Below are positions 1 through 12,339 of a stretch of DNA of 64,000 bases, in pieces (the stretch's first letter is position 1; each line of letters begins with the position of its first letter). The notes beneath the pieces were generated by a model, which did not search any database, had not been told where the DNA came from, and saw only the letters and a list, made by a program, of their open reading frames with translations. The DNA comes from Carya illinoinensis. Its lineage: Eukaryota; Streptophyta; Magnoliopsida; Fagales; Juglandaceae. The stretch covers positions 20,674,894 through 20,738,893 of the forward strand of contig NC_056765.1 of the NCBI RefSeq assembly GCF_018687715.1, read 5' to 3'. Made by a program: the position numbers and the translations under genes.

Positions 1-678
1 GTGACCATCAAAAATAAATATCCTCTCCCGCGGATAGATGATTTATTTGATCAGCTTCAAGGAGCAGCCGTGTTCTCTAAAATTGATCTGAGGTCGGGAT
101 ACTACCAGCTGAGGATCAGAGACAAGGATGTGCCTAAAACTGCTTTCAGGTCGAGGTATGGGCATTATGAATTTAAGGTGATGCCGTTTGGGTTAGCTAA
201 TGCCCCTGCTGCTTTCATGGATTTAATGAATCGAGTATTTCGACCTTATCTGGATTCATTTGTGGTAGTATTCATCGATGATATTTTGATTTATTCCCGA
301 GATGTTGAAGAGCATGTGTATCATCTTCGTCTGGTACTGGGGAAATTGAGAGAACACTAGTTGTACGCTAAGCTCAGCAAGTGTGAATTCTGGTTGGAAG
401 AAGTTAAATTTCTTGGGCATGTAATTTCCCGAGACGGAGTGGCTGTTGATCCTAGTAAGGTAGAAGCCATTTTGTCATGGCAGCGCCCTACTACAGTGCG
501 CGAGATCCGGAGTTTCTTGGGACTTGCTGGATACTACCGTAGATTTGTAGAGGGTTTTGCTCGCCTATCCGGACCTCTAACAGCTTTGACTCGGAAGAAT
601 ACAGAATTTGTTTGGTCAGATAAGTGTGAGAGAAGCTTCCAAGAATTAAAGAATAGGTTGACGACGCACCATTGTTAG
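1..678 (+). pseudogene. reverse transcriptase fragment, Tekay-type, broken
   Basis: Frame +1 encodes the palm and thumb of a Ty3/gypsy reverse transcriptase, which copies element RNA into DNA. Visible motifs are [10 protein letters not shown], the MPFGL.NAP block and the catalytic FIDDILIYS box near residue 92, followed after the break by FLGHVI and the [11 protein letters not shown] segment leading toward RNase H. The first codon is GTG in mid-domain, so the left edge is the window edge and not a start. A TAG at 358-360 interrupts an otherwise continuous frame, and the frame closes at 676-678, where the homologous reading passes into frame +3 near 667-675. Both lesions make it a pseudogene. 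Homology is certain from motifs; the lineage is inferred. Confidence 0.93.
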
Positions 679-2612
679 CGCTCCCAGAACCGCATAAGCC
701 ATTCGTAGTCTTCAGTGATGCGTCTAAGTTTGGTTTGGGTTGTGTCCTTATGCAGGAAGGATGGGTTGTTGCCTATGCATCTCGTCAGCTAAAGGACCAT
801 GAGAAGAATTATCCGACGCATGATTTAGAATTGGCTGCGATTGTCTTTGCTCTCAAGATCTGGCGGCACTTCTTGTATGGGGAAGCTTGCGAGGTATTTA
901 CTGATCACAAGAGCTTGAAGCATTTGTTTTCCCAGAAAAATCTGAACATGAGGCAGAGGCGGTGGCTAGAGCTAATCAGTGACTATCAGTGTGAGATCAA
1001 GTACCATCCAGGGAAGGCTAATATAGTTGCTGATGCTTTGAGCCCGAAGTCGCACTTGGAAGATGAAGCCGAGCCGTCAGAATTGGATTCGTTGCTTTGT
1101 GGGATGAGAAGGCTCCTTATTGAGAGTTCGCAGCAAGAAGAGATTTTATCTTTAGTTATGGATATTCGAGTAACCGATTTTGAAGAATTGAAGACTCTTC
1201 AAAGGAAGGATCCGAAGCTGCTGAATATCAGAAAAAGAGTCAGAAAATCTCGAGGGCCGTTGCATTATAGCATGGATAACGATGGGATACTTCGGTTTCG
1301 AGATCGCAGAGTGGTCCCAAAGGACTCAGAATTCAAAGAACAGATCATGGCAGAAGCTCATGCGGCCCCTTATTCAGTTCATCCCGGCAGTACAAAGATG
1401 TATCGGGACCTGAAGAAAAATTACTGGTGGGATGGAATGAAGAAGGATATTGCCTTATATGTTGAGAAATGCCACACATGCCGTCAAGTGAAGGCCGAGC
1501 ATCAAAGACCTGCAAGTATGCTCCAACCCCTCCCTATTCTTGAGTGGGAATGGGATGACATCACGATGGACTTTGTAGTGGGTTTGCCGAGAACGCCTAG
1601 TGGGAAAAATTCTGTTTGGGTGATTGTTGACCGGTTAACGAAAAGTGCTCATTTCCTGCCTGTTAATAACACCGACTCTTTGGGTAAGTTGACCCACTTG
1701 TATGTCAAGGAGATAGTGCGGCTGCACGGCATACCAAAGAGTATAGTGTCAGATCGAGACCCGAGGTTCACGTCGCAGTTCTGGAAGAGTTTGCAGGCAG
1801 CTTTGGGTACTAAGTTGAAGTTCAGTACTGCATATCCCCCGCAAACAGACGGCCAATCAGAGCGCACCATTCAAACCCTTGAAGACATGTTGCGAGCATG
1901 TGTCATGGAATTTCAAGGGAGTTGGGAAAACCATTTGCCGCTCATCGAGTTTGCATATAATAACAGCTTCCATGCGACCATTCAGATGGCTCCCTATGAG
2001 GCTCTTTATGGGAGAAAGTGCAGGTCGCCCTTGTATTGGGATGAAGTCGGGGAGAGTAGGATAATTGGACCAAAAATAATCCAAGAGATGCAAAGCCAAG
2101 TCTGGATCATCAGAGATAAAATGGCGGCAGCTCAGAGTCGCCAGAAAAGTTACGCTGATACCAGGAGGAGAGAGTTATCTTTTGAAGTTGGTGATTGGGT
2201 TTATCTCAAAGTCTCTCCCATGAGAGGTGTTAAGCGTTTTGGTAAGAAAAGGAAGTTGGATCCGAGGTATGTCGGCCCTTTTCAGATTCTGGAGAAGGTA
2301 GGGTCCGTCGCCTATAGAGTTGCTTTGCCAGAGTATTTTGGGGATATTCATGATGTCTTCCACGTATCATCCCTGAAGAAGAGCTTTGGACAGCAAGAGC
2401 CACGCTTCGTCGACCCGGAGGGTATTCAGTTGCAATCGGATCTCACTTATGAAGTTGTTCCGTCGCAGATCATGGATTGGAAGGAGCAACGGTTGAGGTC
2501 CAAGATGATACTTTTGGTTAAAGTGGCTTTGGGAGATCCGTTAGCTCAAGACTTCTCTTGGGAGCGAGCAGCGGACATGAGGGAGCAGTACCCATACTTG
2601 TTTGAAGGATGA
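672..2612 (+). pseudogene. RNase H, integrase and chromodomain part of Tekay pol
   Basis: A 646-codon uninterrupted frame, but only the second half of a broken pol; its first ATG is internal. RNase H spans about residues 10-125 and keeps its acidic residues (D16, E53, D78, D121). The integrase zinc-binding HHCC motif is H230, H237, C267, C270. The catalytic core has D300, D361 and E397, with exactly 35 residues between the last two, the canonical D,D35E spacing. The GPF motif is at about 535-537. Residues about 590-643 form a chromodomain-like tail ending in a W-E-R...QYPYLF pattern, which in chromoviruses is thought to steer integration to heterochromatin. All catalytic residues look intact, so loss of function comes from the upstream stop and frame change. 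The frame ends 116 bp before the LTR. Confidence 0.93.
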
Positions 2613-2715
2613 AGGTATGTATCTTAATCTTGGTCACAGATGGTTTGTGTGTTTTTATGTGGCTTCTTTAAGTTGGTGGTTGATCTTGCAAATTTCGAGG
2701 ATGAAATTTGTTTTT

Positions 2716-2728
2716 AAGGGGGGGAGGA
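2716..2728 (+). other. polypurine tract of T1
   Basis: The run aagggggggagga lies directly before the TG of the LTR at 2729, where plus-strand DNA synthesis is primed in LTR elements. About 40 bp upstream (from about 2681) is a segment that recurs almost unchanged before the tract at 26627, linking T1 to the T2 element. Confidence 0.85.
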
Positions 2729-4785
2729 TGTGATGACCCGCTTTCGCGTGTATTTTCGCTGAAGGGTTGTTTTTATTTTAATTAATATATTAGTTTATTT
2801 ATTTTAATTTATTGCATTTTAAAAATTGGTTTTTAATTTATTTGATGATGTGTTTTATTTCTTTTAGTCTTTTTACTGTTTTTAATCTCGTTTCGGCGGG
2901 TTTGTTTTGTTTTCCCGAAATGAGGATTAGACCTCATCTTTTCCTACATCTCTTTTCCTTTTTTTCCTTTTTCCTTTTTCTCTTTTTTTCTTTTTCTTCT
3001 TCTTTCTTTTTCTTTTTCTTTTTCTTCTTCTTCTCCTTCCTCCCGATCGGCTCTCTCCCTCTCTCTTCTCACCCACGCTGTGAACCACCAAACCCCCCGA
3101 CCCACCGCCGTCCGACCACCGTGCGGCACACCGCCCATACCGTTCGACTCCCCTCCCTCCGGCGCAACCCCCCACCAATTCTCAGCCCCATCCGGCCGGC
3201 CGTTTGGCCGGAAAACCCCCTTAAAGCCTCCACGATTTTTGGCTCGATCCGCCGCCGTCGCTCCACCTCCGGCCACCATTTCTTCACCACTTCATCATCG
3301 GTCCCTTGCCGTCCTAACCCACCCATTTTCGGCCTCCAATAGTCACCGGAACAGCTCCCACGAGCTAGCTTTCCTTTTTGGGAAATCTGACTTCTCTCTG
3401 CCATTTCTGCCGCCACCCACGGCCAACCACCACTTCCAATAGCTTCATAATCATCCCTAGACCATTCCCTATCAATCTCAAGCCCTGGTTTGTTCCCGTT
3501 CAAAAGTGGGTATTTTACAACCCACGACCACAGTGAATTTTCACTGTAACGTTGCTTTTTCTCCGCTGTTTGCAACGCCGAGTGTTTTCTAAAATTACCG
3601 TATAACACTGTAAGTATTTTCCAAAGCTTATTTTCAGATTTAAAAATATATTGCTCATTCAATTATTTTATCTGCTGGTTGGTTGATTCCGGACTGAGTC
3701 CGAGGAGTTCGGGGGACGGATGGATGGAGGACGGAGTTGCTTGTGTTATTGATTTATGTTGGTTGATTATTTTTGTGCATTGATATAGCATTTACATGGT
3801 GCATGCACGTGTGTTTTTGTGTAATTGTGAAAAGCCTGTTTATTGGCATAAATGGACTTACGGGTGCGTGTGTATCACGACCCCCAGCCGGGATAGGGTA
3901 TTATCTCGGTGGAGCTCCTCTGGTCACTCGGGAGCGGAATAAACTGAGTGATGTCCCCTGGGTCGTCGCTGGGCGACGACGGGAGCGGGGGCTAGGGGGT
4001 GCTTGGCTACGAACGCGCCGGGCGCGGAACCGGGCATCGCCCTACGCACCAACTCTGTGGCCCTTCGCTGGTGAGGGCTAGAGGATGCTTGGCTACGAAC
4101 ATGCGGGGCGTGGAACTGGGCATCGCTCGTTAGGTGTCACATGCGTAGTGGTACTCTGCGGTGTGGCACTGGAGCCAGGGTGTGCGGATGACCCCTAGGG
4201 GAGGTCATGGCGCATACGGATAAAATGGATTTTGGTTTGAGACGGTTATAGAGGCCAAATGTGACTTTTGGCGTGGTTTTTGGAAAAGATGTGTTTTTGG
4301 GCCAAATGGGATTTTTGGCGTGTGTGGAAAGTTATGTTTTATGGGTTTTGCGCATTGGCATCACTTCATGCATATTGTTTGAGTTTTATGTGTTTTTATC
4401 TGGTGGTGTTTGGGTTTTACTTACCTGCGGTACCATTTTTGGTTCCGTAGCTTTTGGTGCAGGTTTTGAGGATGAGGAGGAGGAGGCTGAGCCCGAGGAT
4501 GCGGCTCCGTCGGGTTGCTGATGTTATGCTTTATAATTTGGTTTAAAACTATATTTGTGTTATGTAATATTTTATTTATGTATGTTTTGGACAACTTGTA
4601 TTACGTTAAGAAAAAAATTCTGGTACTTAGTTTTATGACTTTCGTTATCCGCTGCGTGTTTCTTCGTGCACATATGTTGCCTTTGCACACACTTGGCACC
4701 CGTCGTTAGGGTGGTGACCCGGGTTGTCACCATCTGGACGTCTCGATTTCCCCGTGTCCATGCGTGGGGATTTGGGGGCGTCACA
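2729..4785 (+). repeat. 3' LTR of T1 (Tekay family, L1)
   Basis: Begins TGTGATGACCCG right after the polypurine tract and ends GGCGTCACA, giving near-perfect inverted ends (TGTGAYG/CGTCACA) and a length of 2,057 bp. A long pyrimidine tract lies at about 2940-3035, followed by a C-rich stretch; the proline- and phenylalanine-rich frames read through these are low-complexity and not genes. The same LTR recurs at 4786-5899 (inverted), 13105-15107, 21446-22752, 26640-28406, 42377-44482 and 52475-54641 (inverted). By its U5 end it groups with the copies at 21446, 26640 and 42377. Confidence 0.88.
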
Positions 4786-5899
4786 TGCAACTACATGAAA
4801 AACCCAATTTTCCCTTTTTAAACATGAGCATGCGTGCACTATACAATGCAAACATCAAGGCACAAAAATCTCAAACAAATATCAACATCAATCCAACAAC
4901 TCCGTCCTCAATCCATCCGACCCCCGAACTCCTCAGACTCAGTTCAGAATCAACTACCAATCCAATAATTTATTGTAAGAGTAAAATATATTTAAATCTA
5001 AAGGTAGAGTTTGTAAAATACTTACAGCGCTATACGGTATTTTTTGAAAGCTCAAGGCGTTGCAAAAGGCTGAGAGCAACGTAAAAGTGTATTTTACGCT
5101 ATGGCCGTGGGTAAGAAATTACCCACTTTCAAACGGGGACAAACCAAGACACGAAATTGATAGGGAATGGCCTTGAGATGTTTATGAAGCTAAAGGAATT
5201 GAGCTTTGGCCGTGGTTAGCGGTAGAAACAGCGGTGGAAGCAGAAAAAGGCCAAATCGGAGTTGAGCTCGTAGGAGCTGCTCCGGCAATGGATAGAGGCT
5301 AGAAATGGGTGGGTTAGGTCGGAAAGAGGTAGGGGAAGATGCTGTGAAGAGGTGGTGGCCGGAGGTGGAGCGACGGCACTGGAAACGGCTCAAAACCATG
5401 CGGAAAGGAGGGGCTGTAGGGGAGGCTAACGGAGGCTCGGATGGAGGAGAGTTTTGGTGGGGGTGTTCACCGGCCAGAGGGTGACCAAACGGTGGGGGTG
5501 GTGTTGGCCACGTCGGCCGGCAGTGGCTGGTCTGGGTGAAGAAGGCTGACGGCGATTGGAAGGGAAGGGGAGAGGGGTAGCCTGTGGGGAGAAGGAAAGA
5601 AGAAGAAGAAAAGAAAAAGAAAGAAAAAGAAAAGAAGAAAAGGAAAAAAAGGAAAAAGGAAAAAGAAAAAAGGAAAAAGAGAAAAGAACAACAATGAGGT
5701 CCAGTCCTCACTTCCGGAGTCCAAAAACTGATCCGCCGAAAACAATTTTAAAAACCGTAAAATGACTAAAATAAATTAAACACCACATCAAATAAAATAA
5801 AACCAATTAAAATACAATAATTTAAAATAAAAGAACTAATATATTAATTAATAAAAAAAACTCCTTCAGTGAAAGTATACGTAAAAACGGGTCATCACA
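4786..5899 (-). repeat. Truncated inverted Tekay LTR (L2)
   Basis: Reverse complement of the first part of the Tekay LTR. The element-5' end is the right edge (GGGTCATCACA on the plus strand, ending 5899), and a purine tract at 5585-5690 mirrors the pyrimidine tract of L1. It stops at 4786, at a point matching about 14355 in the copy at 13105. Because that edge coincides with the last base of L1, the missing half is expected left of T1, outside the window. It matches the 13105 subfamily better than L1. Confidence 0.85.
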
Positions 5900-6456
5900 C
5901 TTAAAAAAGCTTCGAAATCAGCGTGCAAAAGAATACCTAAAAGCTGTCTGAGAGAGTGTTTGGTGTTCTTTCAATGAAAGGTGTAAAGGAATATGATTTC
6001 ATGGAGAGTGGCTGGAAATATTTATACACAAGATATGGAAGAGGATGAGGCTGAAGTGAGAGTTGAGTGTTGGTCTCTCTTACCCAATAATATCCACAAA
6101 AATCAGTTCAAACTATTTTTACCCAATAATATCCACAAAATCAGCTCAAGATATTGTTATCCAATAATATCCACAGTTTTGAACAGACGTTTTGTTCGAA
6201 AATATGAAAAAGAGTTATTGCGCCATAAGACCTTAAATAATCCACCAAGTCTAATGGCACAAACCATAATACATTTTGACACTTCTAACTATCTCCAATA
6301 TTCAAAAACACATTTTTGATACCATAGTGAGTAATAACACTATGTGGTTAGACTAAAACCTATACTATTAATAGATTTGTGAAAACTTATGGGATCTTCA
6401 TGAGATTCCTAAAACCAATAAAAATTTCACTATTGAATTTCTAGTGCGCTGTTACA
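5900..6456 (-). repeat. Partial LTR of a Del-like second family (M2), minus strand
   Basis: Read on the minus strand from 6456 this begins TGTAACAGCGC...CTAGAAATTC and follows the sequence at 18538 onward through a shared block containing GATTATTTA, so it is the same LTR family as M1. The other end is cut by the L2 insertion at 5899/5900. It contains three copies of a 39-bp unit (phases 6082, 6121, 6160) with core ccaataatatccaca. The frame at 5993-6319 is not a recognisable protein. Confidence 0.7.
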
Positions 6457-6496
6457 TAAGTTGTCTGGTGATTCAAAAAATTCTCAATCCAACACC

Positions 6497-7825
6497 ATGG
6501 CTGACAATCATGTTCATGATGAACTCAAAAATTAGGAGGCACAAAATAATCCACCAATGAGAACTTTGTATGAGTATTTGTAGCCAACAACGACACGTAT
6601 TCCATCTTGCATGATTTTTCGAAAGAATATCTGGAATTTTGATTTAAAACTAGGAGTAATTCAATTACTTCCCAAGTTTCATGGCTTAGACTCAGGAAGT
6701 CCTTATTTGCATTTGAAAGAATTTGAAGAGATTTGTGCAACTTTACAAATCCAAATTGTCAATGATGGTGTTGTTAGATTAAAGTTGTTTCTATTCTCTT
6801 TGAAAGAAAAATCTAAAAATTGGTTGAATTCCTTGGGACCAAGATCTATTAGCACATGGCAAGAAATGCAAAGAGAATTTTTGAAAAAGTTTTTTCCTAC
6901 TCACAGGACCAACACTCTATGCAGAAACATTATGAATTTTTCTCAAAAAGAAAGTGAAACATTTTTCTTAGTGTTGGAGGCATTTTAAGGAATTACTGCT
7001 AACTTGCCCACATCATGGCTATGAGACTTGGCGCACTATTAGTTTTTTCTATGAAGGTTTAACATCTCAAATGTGCCAATTTGCAAAAAAGATGCATAAT
7101 GATGAATTTTTAAATAAAGATCCTGTGAATGCTTGGGATTATTTTGACCAATTGGCTAAAAATGCCCAATCTTGGGACAACATAGATCATTCTGATTGAT
7201 CAAATAAGTCTAAGCCTAATGCCATTTCTCAAGAGGGCATGTATATCCTCAAAGGAAATGATGATGTAAATGCCAGAATAACAAGTTTGATAAGAAAAGT
7301 CGAGGCCATGGAACTTAGGAAGGTAAATTCGGTTAAGACCATTGAAAAAGAAGAAGAGAATTGTGGCATATGTGAGATTAGTGGACACCTAACTTAAGAT
7401 GGTCCAACAATCCCCACTTTTAAAGAGGTGTTGCATGGACAAGCAAATGCCATGAATTCTTATAGAAGACCATTTTCTTCCCCTTATTCAGAAACATATA
7501 ATCCTAGATGGAGAAATCACCCCAACTTTAGTTGGAGGAATGAGTCCAATTCAAATCAAAATCCTCAAAGTTCTTCTTCTTCTGCTCCTTATGTGCCTCC
7601 ACATAAGAAAACCCTTGAGGAGACGTTACAAACTTTTATGTAGGGGCAAACTAATATTAACACTCAGACAATGTAGGCCATTAATGAGATGAGAAGTTCT
7701 ATTAGCAACTTGACCTCCTCATTGCACGCTCAAGCAAAGGGTAAATTTCCTGCTCAACCTCAGCTAAATCCCAAAAGGAAATTTGAGGTAAGAAATTCAA
7801 ACTCTTCTTATTCAAAATTTAAACA
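6497..7825 (+). pseudogene. Athila-type gag, heavily broken (G0)
   Basis: Capsid-like gag of an Athila-group Ty3/gypsy element. Recognisable pieces are a PSC.IF segment, LLPKFHGLDSGSPY, a WLNSLGPRSISTW block typical of the plant retrotransposon gag domain, CPHHGYETW, and near the end the YNPRWRNHPNFSW signature. Frame +2 carries the front; the reading passes to frame +3 near 6983-6987. In-frame stops are seen at 6533 and, in the later part, near 7197, 7395, 7641 and 7674. The zinc knuckle near 7366-7400 keeps C-x2-C-x4-H but lacks the last cysteine and is crossed by a stop. It is clearly homologous to the minus-strand gags at 34988-36325 and 38634-39989. No pol follows; the reading is cut at 7825 by another repeat. 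Confidence 0.87.
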
Positions 7826-8997
7826 TGTAACGCCTGTCCTTGTGGTGGGTCCTTTAGAAAATGATTTTAATAAAAATAGATGGGAATTACGGTTCCTTTT
7901 GAAAATTTCTTTTCCTTTCATGCCAGGATACAAAAGACTCAATGTTTACAAATAGGACTTGTTTTCTTAATTAAAAGGGTTACAATGGAAAACACAAATT
8001 TTATAATTAAAATTTCTCATACAAAATATCTTGCCTAGGCTTTCGTGCTCTTCCCCTTGGCCCGTCCTAATGCCTCATGCTCATCTTGTCCTTTTGGGTG
8101 CACATATAAAAACTAAAATGAGTCGATGACTCATAAGCATTACTTCATGTAGTTAAAATATATTAGCATAGATTTTCATTCATGCATTCATCACTCCATA
8201 CATACATATCATACTTATCATGCATAGACATGCAGTTCGTTTTAAAAAAAGTTGTGAAGTGGGGCATTTCTTTACAAATGTTTTCTTTCTTAAAACAGTT
8301 CCCCACGCCTCGCTGCCTTCATTTCTTAAAGAGTCTTTTCATGCATACATATTTTCTTACATACATTTATGTATACATACATGCATGCATTCTTTCTTAA
8401 CATGCATACATTCTTTTCTTATAGCTTTCACTGGCCATTGCACACTGTTGCGCCTTGTGTGCTGCGGTTAGCGGTCTTTTGGACCTGATTTTGCCCATGA
8501 CCACGAGTTGGGAATCCATTCTATCAGGGTGCGGCATTGAGTGCACTACCAATATTACTTACTAGACATTGTAATCTGCCCAGTTCAGTCCATTCAGTAC
8601 CTTTTCCATTCCATTAATATGGCCGTTACGTATCTTCATACATCCTACATTCAGTCCATTCATTCCTTTTCAGTCCTTTCATTCCTGTACAGTCCATTCA
8701 GTCCCTTACAATTCTTACAGTCCTTTCATTCAGTTCTTACAGTTCTTTATAGTTCATTTTGTTCATAAAGTCATGTTAAAAAAAATTGTTTTCTTTATTT
8801 TCTTAAAATTCGTTTTAAAATCAGTTTTCTTTCATTTGCATCTTTTGTAAAATGTGGATTCTTGCATCTTTTAAAGCTTCATTTCGTTTCCTTTCCTGAA
8901 CGTACATACAATACGTACCACTTATAGCATCCATCCACATGCATACATATACATACTTTGGGTGCGTGAAAAGGGGCTACCAAGGAGGGTCGTTACA
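7826..8997 (-). repeat. Candidate solo LTR, family unassigned
   Basis: A 1,172-bp block bounded by perfect 7-bp inverted ends TGTAACG and CGTTACA that interrupts the G0 gag. Read on the minus strand it starts TGTAACGACCC, a usual beginning for plant gypsy LTRs. It includes CATGCATACATA-rich sequence at about 8180-8415 and degenerate cattcagtcc repeats at about 8583-8765. I see no primer-binding site or polypurine tract beside it and the 5-bp flanks do not match (aaaca, tactt), so the boundaries are inferred from the ends alone. Confidence 0.42.
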
Positions 8998-10899
8998 TAC
9001 TTATACTTGAAAACTTATGCTTGGCTTTCCTTTTTGTAAAGAATGTTTCGTAGAGGAAACCTTTCATTTTCCTTTCAAAGAAAAGCATTCCATTTTCATC
9101 TTCGTTTATTTAGAAAAACTTTAGAAGAGTATGAATGCAATACTTACATGGACTTCATGCCATATTCATTCCAAGCGGTCCATTCGTGTGCCTTTCAGAT
9201 GGCAACCTACAAGCATACACATAACCTTACGTCATCATCTATCTAATGCATAAGCAACTATACTAAAAATAGAACTATGCCTCACTTGGAACACTCTCCA
9301 TCTATCCCAGGGCTCTTATGTGCCATTTACTATGCTAAAACCTTTGGGGTCTTATTCCTTAAAGTGAACCTCTGTGATTCATGTTAGGGTTAAGATACTA
9401 AGACTTCCGTCTTATTCTTCTATTAACCACATGTCGACACATGACTCAGACTGACTAAGTCACTCATCTCAACCTTAGACAACTTATCCATTACTACATT
9501 CACATATCCTAGCCCATATACTCAATCCTCATTTCCATCCATACAAGTCACACCACTTAAAGCCAACTCTAAGACTAAAACACCATGTAGCCATGCTGAG
9601 GACAGATTATCTATTACATATGTTAAACCTGCTTGGTATACGTGTCTCACTAGAGGCACATGTATCTTATCCCTTTTATCACCTAAGACTAACTTATAAT
9701 TCCAATGAATACCTGCTTGTATAAACAATCACTATACTCCAATACTAACTTGTTCAGACTCAGTTGATAGGACTCTTCCTACATCCCAACCTTGTACAAG
9801 TTCATCCCAACACTTAACAAGAGGAGTGCATCCACAAATTCATCTATGTCACATCACGTAGCTCGAGGCAAAATCTCGAGTTATAGCACAACACCTGTCA
9901 TGCTTCCATTGCACTCTCTGATACTTTTCCACCACTTCACACATACTCACAGCCATAAGTCAACCACAAGGTGACACCCGTCACCTCGGACTGCAAGCCA
10001 TGTCACAGCTATTTCGGGACACTCTTACACAATTCCCGATACTACACAATACACTCTATGCCCCTCAGCTAGACAACCATTCCACTCTTTGCAACATGCC
10101 TTATGGTGTATCGCTACACAACATAGAGTACATCATGTGTACTCTCTTCACTCTATACTGCATCATAACTATAGCATACACCTCACACTCATACTTCACA
10201 GCACAGTTCACAAAACTACATGATTATGCCCAACACTTTGTTACACAACCAAACTTCAAAATGAACTCCACAACACTAACAGCACAATCCACAACCTATT
10301 AACTAGCATATATCATAAATAAAGAGGAATAGAGGGTTATACCATCAATGGGAAAACCCGTGTGTCGCTCGTTGCCCATCACAATCAAGATGTCGAAGAA
10401 GTCATAAATGGTGGTTAACATCGCGTATGGTGGCTATTTGGGCTACTGAAAGTGGCTACGGGTGTGGATCTAAGTGGGGAAGGGTTTGGTTGTGGTCCTA
10501 GAGTGGTGGCCTGAGGTGGCAGAGCACAACGGTATTACACTGTGAACAGTGCATCCGAAGGTAAGAGAGTGCGTGAGGGAGGTGGGGATGGGCTAGACAT
10601 CATGGCTAGGCATGGAAGAGCTTGGGGGAGGTGTGGTGGCTGGACGATGGCAAATCGGCCATAAATGGTGCAATTCGTGCCTTGGAGAGTGGGAGAGAGT
10701 GAGGGCTGTGTGTAGCTCGATTGAACACAAAAATAGTTGGGGAAGGTCATGGTGGTGAGAGGAACATGGTGGTGGTGGTAAGGTGCCATGGGTAGCGGTG
10801 CACGGTGGTGAAACTGAGTGTATATGGGCGTAGTGACCTATCAGAGAAAGAGAGAGGTAGGGGGGAAGGAGACTATGGAGAGGAAGCTCATGAGGTGGT
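8998..10899. other. Unassigned repeat-like sequence, no gene seen
   Basis: No protein, RNA gene or clear LTR end found. The open frames here (for example 10000-10302 and, on the minus strand, 10593-10958) are composition-driven and show no domain. The 10440-10880 part, rich in gtggtggc and agagagg words, resembles in style the inverted Tekay LTR at 4786-5899, so a diverged minus-strand LTR is possible but unproven. Confidence 0.3.
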
Positions 10900-12254
10900 T
10901 GATTATGCCCAAAGAATAATATGGTAGTTATAGCGCAATTTTGGGGTGTCGATTGCACAAGGAGACAAATTAAAAAAATAGCAAAAGGAACAAAAAAATA
11001 TAGAAAAATAGTAAAAAATTAATGGACAAAAAAGATTAATTTTAACTGCAAATTAAAGTGAAGCAAATTGATTAAAGGAAAAAGTACTTAAATTTGACGA
11101 ATAGTAGAGCATCGGGAATCCCTTGTACAAATCCGATATTTTAATTATTTTTAATTTATTGGATAACTCAATTAGGAACTCAATTCCAGAAATTTCCAAT
11201 CGGAAGGTATAGATTTATAAACCAAAATTAAATCAAATGTAACCTTTTGAAAAAATCTTTCAGCACTTTTAAAATACGTAAATCATTATCCCTATTGAGA
11301 AAATCCAACAACGACAATATACTCAGGGAGTAGTATTGTAGCAAAGAACTAAATCAATATATATAAATAATTGATCCAAATATAATCAAAGAACCAATCC
11401 ATTCAATAGAAAAAGCATGATTGAGTCCATAAACAGAATAAATTCTATGATTATTCGGGGAAGAAAACATCAACGATGAATTGAAAATGATAAAATAAAA
11501 GATTTTTAGTAATTGAAGATCAAATAAATAAATTAAAAATATCATTTAATGTGCAAGTTCATCCCTAACCCTATTTGAGAATTTAGTTACCCATAAATAT
11601 ACTGGACAACAAAAATCTCCAGAGAAAACTGAAGCTAACGGTGGCCATGGAAGTGATTTTCTCCTCCCTTCAAATTTGCCTCTTGTGCCTCTCCTCTCCC
11701 CTATTTCATGCTAATGATATGCTTATATAGGGTAGGAAAGAAACTATAATGTCCTCTTAATTTCTGTATAAAAAAATTGCCTAAATTTTAGGATTCATCT
11801 TGGCAGGTACGTATGCTCTTCAGGATTTTGTATTTGGAAATCCTTATTGGAGACAAAGAGATAGATCTTTAAGATAGATTTCTAATGCATCAAGAATCGT
11901 ATCAATCCGATATGTGAGTAAAAAGTTACAGTTAAAATACTAAAGTATGTCCAGACTGTCTCCTAGCGAATTTCAGACTTGGACTTTTTGTGATTTTATT
12001 TTGTGATTTTTTTTTCTTTTTTCTTTTCTTCCAAATTGCTCTCAAACCTCATGAATGTCCTCCTTTGAATTTGACTAGACTTGACTTGTTCTTTTATAAA
12101 CTCTGAAATCAAACATAAAAAACTACTTAGAAGTATCCCAACGTAAATAGAAACTCAATTTAAGAATACACATTAATTCTTATGATTTCTATTCACATTG
12201 TAGCATTTTAATCCAATAATAGGGTATTTAGAGTGTACTTTCGCACACTCATCA
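10900..12254 (-). repeat. 3' LTR of an Athila-type element (A1)
   Basis: A 1,355-bp LTR reading right to left: TGATGAGTGTGCGAAAG at 12254 to ...GCATAATCA at 10900. It aligns along its length with the LTRs at 36483-37750 and 40137-41505. The 13 bases beyond its element-5' end (12255-12267) are a polypurine tract on the minus strand, so this is the 3' LTR of a minus-strand element whose body is almost entirely gone. Confidence 0.82.
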
Positions 12255-12267
12255 CACTCCCCAACTT
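12255..12267 (-). other. polypurine tract of A1 element
   Basis: On the minus strand this reads AAGTTGGGGAGTG directly before the LTR's TGAT. The sequence up to about 12340 is the residual 3' non-coding part of the same minus-strand element. The same 13-mer occurs on the plus strand at 12381-12393. Confidence 0.7.
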
Positions 12268-12339
12268 ACTCATTACTAGTGCTTAGCGAGCTACCATCGT
12301 CACTCACAGGTGTATTCTACCATTTTCAGTTACTCCCTA

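Larger units (their letters stand above)
1..4785 (+). mobile_element. Tekay/Del-type Ty3-gypsy element, 3' part (T1)
   Basis: The right-hand part of an LTR retrotransposon. The window opens inside reverse transcriptase and runs through RNase H, integrase and a C-terminal chromodomain-like tail to a polypurine tract and one 2,057-bp LTR. The order RT-RNase H-IN places it in Ty3/gypsy; the chromodomain-like end and long LTR point to the Tekay (Del) chromovirus lineage. The 5' LTR, gag and protease must lie left of the window. The pol frame carries one in-frame stop and one frame change, so this copy cannot make a full polyprotein. It abuts an inverted LTR exactly at its right end, suggesting it inserted into that LTR. 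Confidence 0.9.

Noticed and set aside
1649..2363. Minus- and plus-strand frames of 61-80 codons inside the T1 pol region
   Set aside because: They are shadows of the integrase frame.
2812..3662. Open frames of 83-197 codons rich in F, K, R or P within the first LTR
   Set aside because: They translate the pyrimidine/purine tract and the C-rich section of the Tekay LTR; the same artefacts recur in each LTR copy (5190-5765, 13367-13881, 26723-27328, 42460-43139, 53745-54397).
7826..8997. Calling a confirmed solo LTR
   Set aside because: The inverted ends are good, but the flanking 5-mers do not match and no related copy is present in the window, so it is kept only as a candidate.
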